A DNA stretch of 60,000 nt from Tubulanus polymorphus (Eukaryota; Nemertea; Palaeonemertea; Tubulaniformes; Tubulanidae). Below the pieces are notes generated by a model. It ran no database searches and was not told the DNA's origin. It saw only the letters and a list, made by a program, of their open reading frames with translations. The stretch lies in the NCBI RefSeq assembly GCF_964204645.1, contig NC_134031.1, forward strand, positions 4,325,001 to 4,385,000, written 5' to 3'. Positions 56,904 through 60,000 of this stretch are shown here, one piece after another. Both the position numbers and the translations under genes were made by a program. Position 1 is the first letter of the stretch. Each line of letters starts with the position of its first letter.

Positions 56904-58646
56904 CTTCGTTTTTAGATTTCTCTCAATTTTCAACCGTTAAATTCCACGACATTTTCACATATACAGTCAGATAATCGATCCAATTAAGCAAATGAATTCT
57001 CAATCTGGGCCCAATGTTTATCTCAACCTTACGTGACCTATACGCGCGAAGACGAAATCGCAAATATTCTAAAATGGTCGCCGATATTCTCAGAATCACC
57101 GGTAAGAATGCTTTGATTGTATTCGCCCGGCACTTGACGGATTCCGACGAACAGGTCTTACACGCTGAATTATCAATCTGTTCTAGTTGATTTCTAGATA
57201 AATTCAAAGGTTTTCTGTGAACGAACAAATGAAGTCTTTGTTTTCGCTGTATGAACGAACGCGACGGTTTTTTGACTTACTGAATGTTTCATTCGTTCTT
57301 TCGAAACATATCTTCGAAGTCTAAATTATCCCCGGTTGTTCCTTCAAGGTATATTTTCTCACAGATGTATATAGACCACTGCTTCGACTGTGTGTGCTGT
57401 TCCTTCAAGATCATCCGTGAAAATGACGACATTAATTTGACATTAATTTGTCTAATCCGTGATTAATCGGCTAATTGTCAGATCTAATTAAACGTAGTTA
57501 GTGTTGACAGCAGGAGCCAGACAGTTTTCTATTGTCTCCGTAGACTGATCATCAAACGGTCATTAGTCCAGACTTCATGTGCATGAGTCTGTTATAATCC
57601 TATTAGCACGACCACAGCACAGACTCAAGACGCGGATTATTTGACCAAGGTCTCTCTCAACGCGCCCGCCACGTTTTAAATCCAATATCAACAGCGCGTG
57701 GAAATCCTCTGAGAAACTTTTCGACGAACTGTTTCTATAATAATCAGCCTTTTCGCGAACCTAACTTCAAATATTTGCCAAATCGGGGACAATATCGAAG
57801 GCGATGTTAGTTTTGTCCACAGGTGTTGTGGGATTTACTCGTGTGACGCTTAATTCCGTTGTTACAAAAGTTTGTTCTCAAATTACTCCGAGCGCAGGCA
57901 ATCCGATTAAAATACCTAGATGGATGTCTCTTCCAAAAGTTGACGTTAGCCGTAGAATCATCCGTTTTATTGTGCAACCAGACAATCTGTCCTATGATCA
58001 TCACCATGTAGCTTAATCCTTCCTAATTACGAAACCATAGATAATTGATGGAGAGAGGGTGGACAGAGGGTGGTCACCAGTGGTCAGTTCGTCTCGCCGA
58101 GATAATTAACCAGATGTCCGACAAATCGAATCCCCGCCATCACCCACTGATCAATCGATCAATCGCCTCGAATATGAATCCATTATATACGAATTCTCGA
58201 AAATTATAGGCCTCATCGGGGCGAATATTAATTACGAATAATCACGTATATGACACCTACGAGCCTCGCTACACGTATAGTTGCTACGTGCGTTCCGGCG
58301 AAATATTCGATGAAAATTCTCCCGTTTTCGCTCGCGACCACCGACAACCAATTGCTCATATCCGTACGAGCAAAATAGACGACACGACGTTCCGACGATA
58401 CGCAATTAACGAAACTAAAAAGCGCTGACTCGTTTCTTCATCAGTCGATCTGTCAGTCAGTCAGTCACGTCGACTAGAGTCTTAATTTCGACGCGGTAAT
58501 CGCGGTCAATATTTAATGAATGAATCATTAACTCAGATTCCTTTCCTCTTCAACGACAACGAATCGAACACCGAAGAAGACGACAGCAAATTTTCTTCTT
58601 CGGAAATTTGAGATGAAAAACGAAAGTTTACGTAGCAGACGCTCGG
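56904..58646 (-). promoter_or_regulatory. Likely 5' UTR/promoter region of first exon A
   Basis: Upstream of the most distal ATG. A donor-like site without a useful frame (CATTCA|GTAAGT at about 57,278) could serve an untranslated exon. No TATA box or other site could be fixed. Confidence 0.25.
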
Positions 58647-58784
58647 AAAATGAGCTATTTGTCCAATTTGGCCAGTGATGAACGAAGTCTTCGGCGACCA
58701 GTAATTCTATCCAGCCTGAAAATGAGCCGTTCGTCCAACTGCTGGTGGTGAAGTCTTCCCGGCCAGTAATTCTATCCAAGCCTG
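58647..58784. repeat. 72-bp tandem duplication, two units
   Basis: AAAATGAGC starts each unit (58,647 and 58,719) and CCAGTAATTCTATCCA is near the end of both. The remaining sequence to the window end (58,785-60,000) shows nothing further. Confidence 0.8.
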
Positions 58785-60000
58785 TGTTTGTACCGCACCT
58801 TCCGTGATTGTAAAAGGTTCCTGTGACAAAGAACAATGTCGCTCTCATTCACAGCACATCTATTCACAACTCCTGTCACAACCACCAGCAATCCTTAAAC
58901 AATAGCCATATATATAATGTAATATATACAGGAACAATGAATTAATGATAGCGGAAAATAATCAAAGCTACTCTCAGCAATTGATCTCCGATTCAGCCGA
59001 TTCTATTTGATTCAGAGTTTCAGCTAGATTTCATTACCATCGATATCTTCATCGTAGTTCCTTTGACACATTCATGTCATCCGATTACTATGAATTAAAA
59101 AACTTAAACTGAAACTCATTTTTTTTCGAAATTCGACCCCCGAATCAAATGATCCGATGCTATCGTATTTCGAAATTTCTAGCCGCGCTTTGATGGTAGT
59201 GATATATGCGAATTACATTTTTCGGTATTCTAGAAGTCGCGCGCGTGTAGCGCGGCGCGATGATTTACGTGGAAAACTTATTTCATATTCGAATAATGAA
59301 CTTTCCCGATCAAACGCAGATTATAAATGAAAAATAATCGCGACCCGTTTAAAGTGTTTTTTTTTGAAGAGGAAGAATTTAGCGACACCCAGAATTTATG
59401 ACTAGAGTTAAAATGAAATGCGCGCTTTGATCTGATATCGAGCGTGCTGTACTGATCAACCCCGTAAAAGTCTAAAAGCCGATACGATATGAAGAAACAA
59501 GACTGGTAGACTAATTCTAATCTTAGTATTTCAGAGTCAATGAGCTCAACCCACAGTTGATGATATTCTCGGTCTATTTTGGTCTCGGTCTAGTTTTGAA
59601 GTTTTGAATAAACTTTGTCAAAGACTTCGTCGAAAACTTCGTCATCAGAGAAACAAGAAAAACCAAGAAAACAAACATATTTTTCCTTGTTCGTTCCTCT
59701 GATGAACTGTTATATCATCGACCGCGGGTTTTGCTCATTAATGAAGAAACATACCCTGGATAGTGAGGCCGGCTTCGAAACGACGCCTGCTCCGCGTGAC
59801 CTCCGCTGAGCGAATATTCCGAAACTACTCGCGCTTCGCGATTAAACTGAATATCTGAGATCACTTCTCTTTTTTTTTATCTATAACCGATGCAAATACC
59901 TCCAGTCTATCGCTTTCTAAACACCTGCAGATTGATGGGGTATTTTTTAAAACAATGTTGTGGTTGTAAACGCCATCAACGATCTGGCGTCTTGATATCA

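Overview
This is eukaryotic, animal genomic DNA: short coding exons bounded by GT-AG introns, long AT-rich introns, many short non-coding transposon relics (MITEs/foldbacks), microsatellites and no bacterial-style operons. Repeat style and codon use suggest a marine invertebrate, perhaps a lophotrochozoan such as a mollusc, but the taxon is a low-confidence guess.

About 43 kb of the window (13,659-56,903, minus strand) is one gene: the invertebrate counterpart of the vertebrate RasGAP family SYNGAP1 / DAB2IP / RASAL2 (fly raskol-like). I could join sixteen common exons (28,051 down to 13,659) with every splice phase agreeing. They encode a 1,253-residue core: a basic/serine-rich leader, PH domain, C2 domain, RasGAP domain with the arginine finger, a 471-residue disordered exon with a His-rich tract and an S-F-x-N-P-V-Y motif, and a C-terminal coiled coil.

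The notable part is the 5' half. Seven separate candidate first coding exons (starts at 56,903; 51,942; 47,971; 44,924; 41,833; 39,536; 36,479) each begin with ATG and end at a good donor in the same phase (1), matching the first common exon (28,051). A phase-neutral 75-nt cassette exon (38,907-38,981) can be inserted by all but the last. The gene thus looks like a bank of alternative promoters giving one RasGAP core very different N-termini: a tyrosine-motif array (56.9 kb exon), an array of about ten R-R-x-S phosphosites (51.9 kb exon), an exon with an in-frame 39-bp duplication (48 kb), a polybasic/aromatic exon (41.8 kb) and three short leaders.

At the left edge (149-266 and 7,512-7,824, minus strand) are two exons that look coding but that I cannot name; they probably belong to a second gene running off the window. 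The regions between hold repeats: a complex repeat with ~150-bp tandem monomers (3.65-6.3 kb and 14 kb), three TTAA-flanked piggyBac-like MITEs, four copies of an AGCCGCGAT foldback element, a GTGGCCACC-ended family, a pair of ~280-bp elements, several hairpins, a 922-bp TC-rich minisatellite at 43.4-44.3 kb, and tandem arrays at 38.6, 48.5, 52.5 and 58.7 kb. No protein-coding transposon, rRNA or intact tRNA was seen. The plus strand shows no convincing gene.
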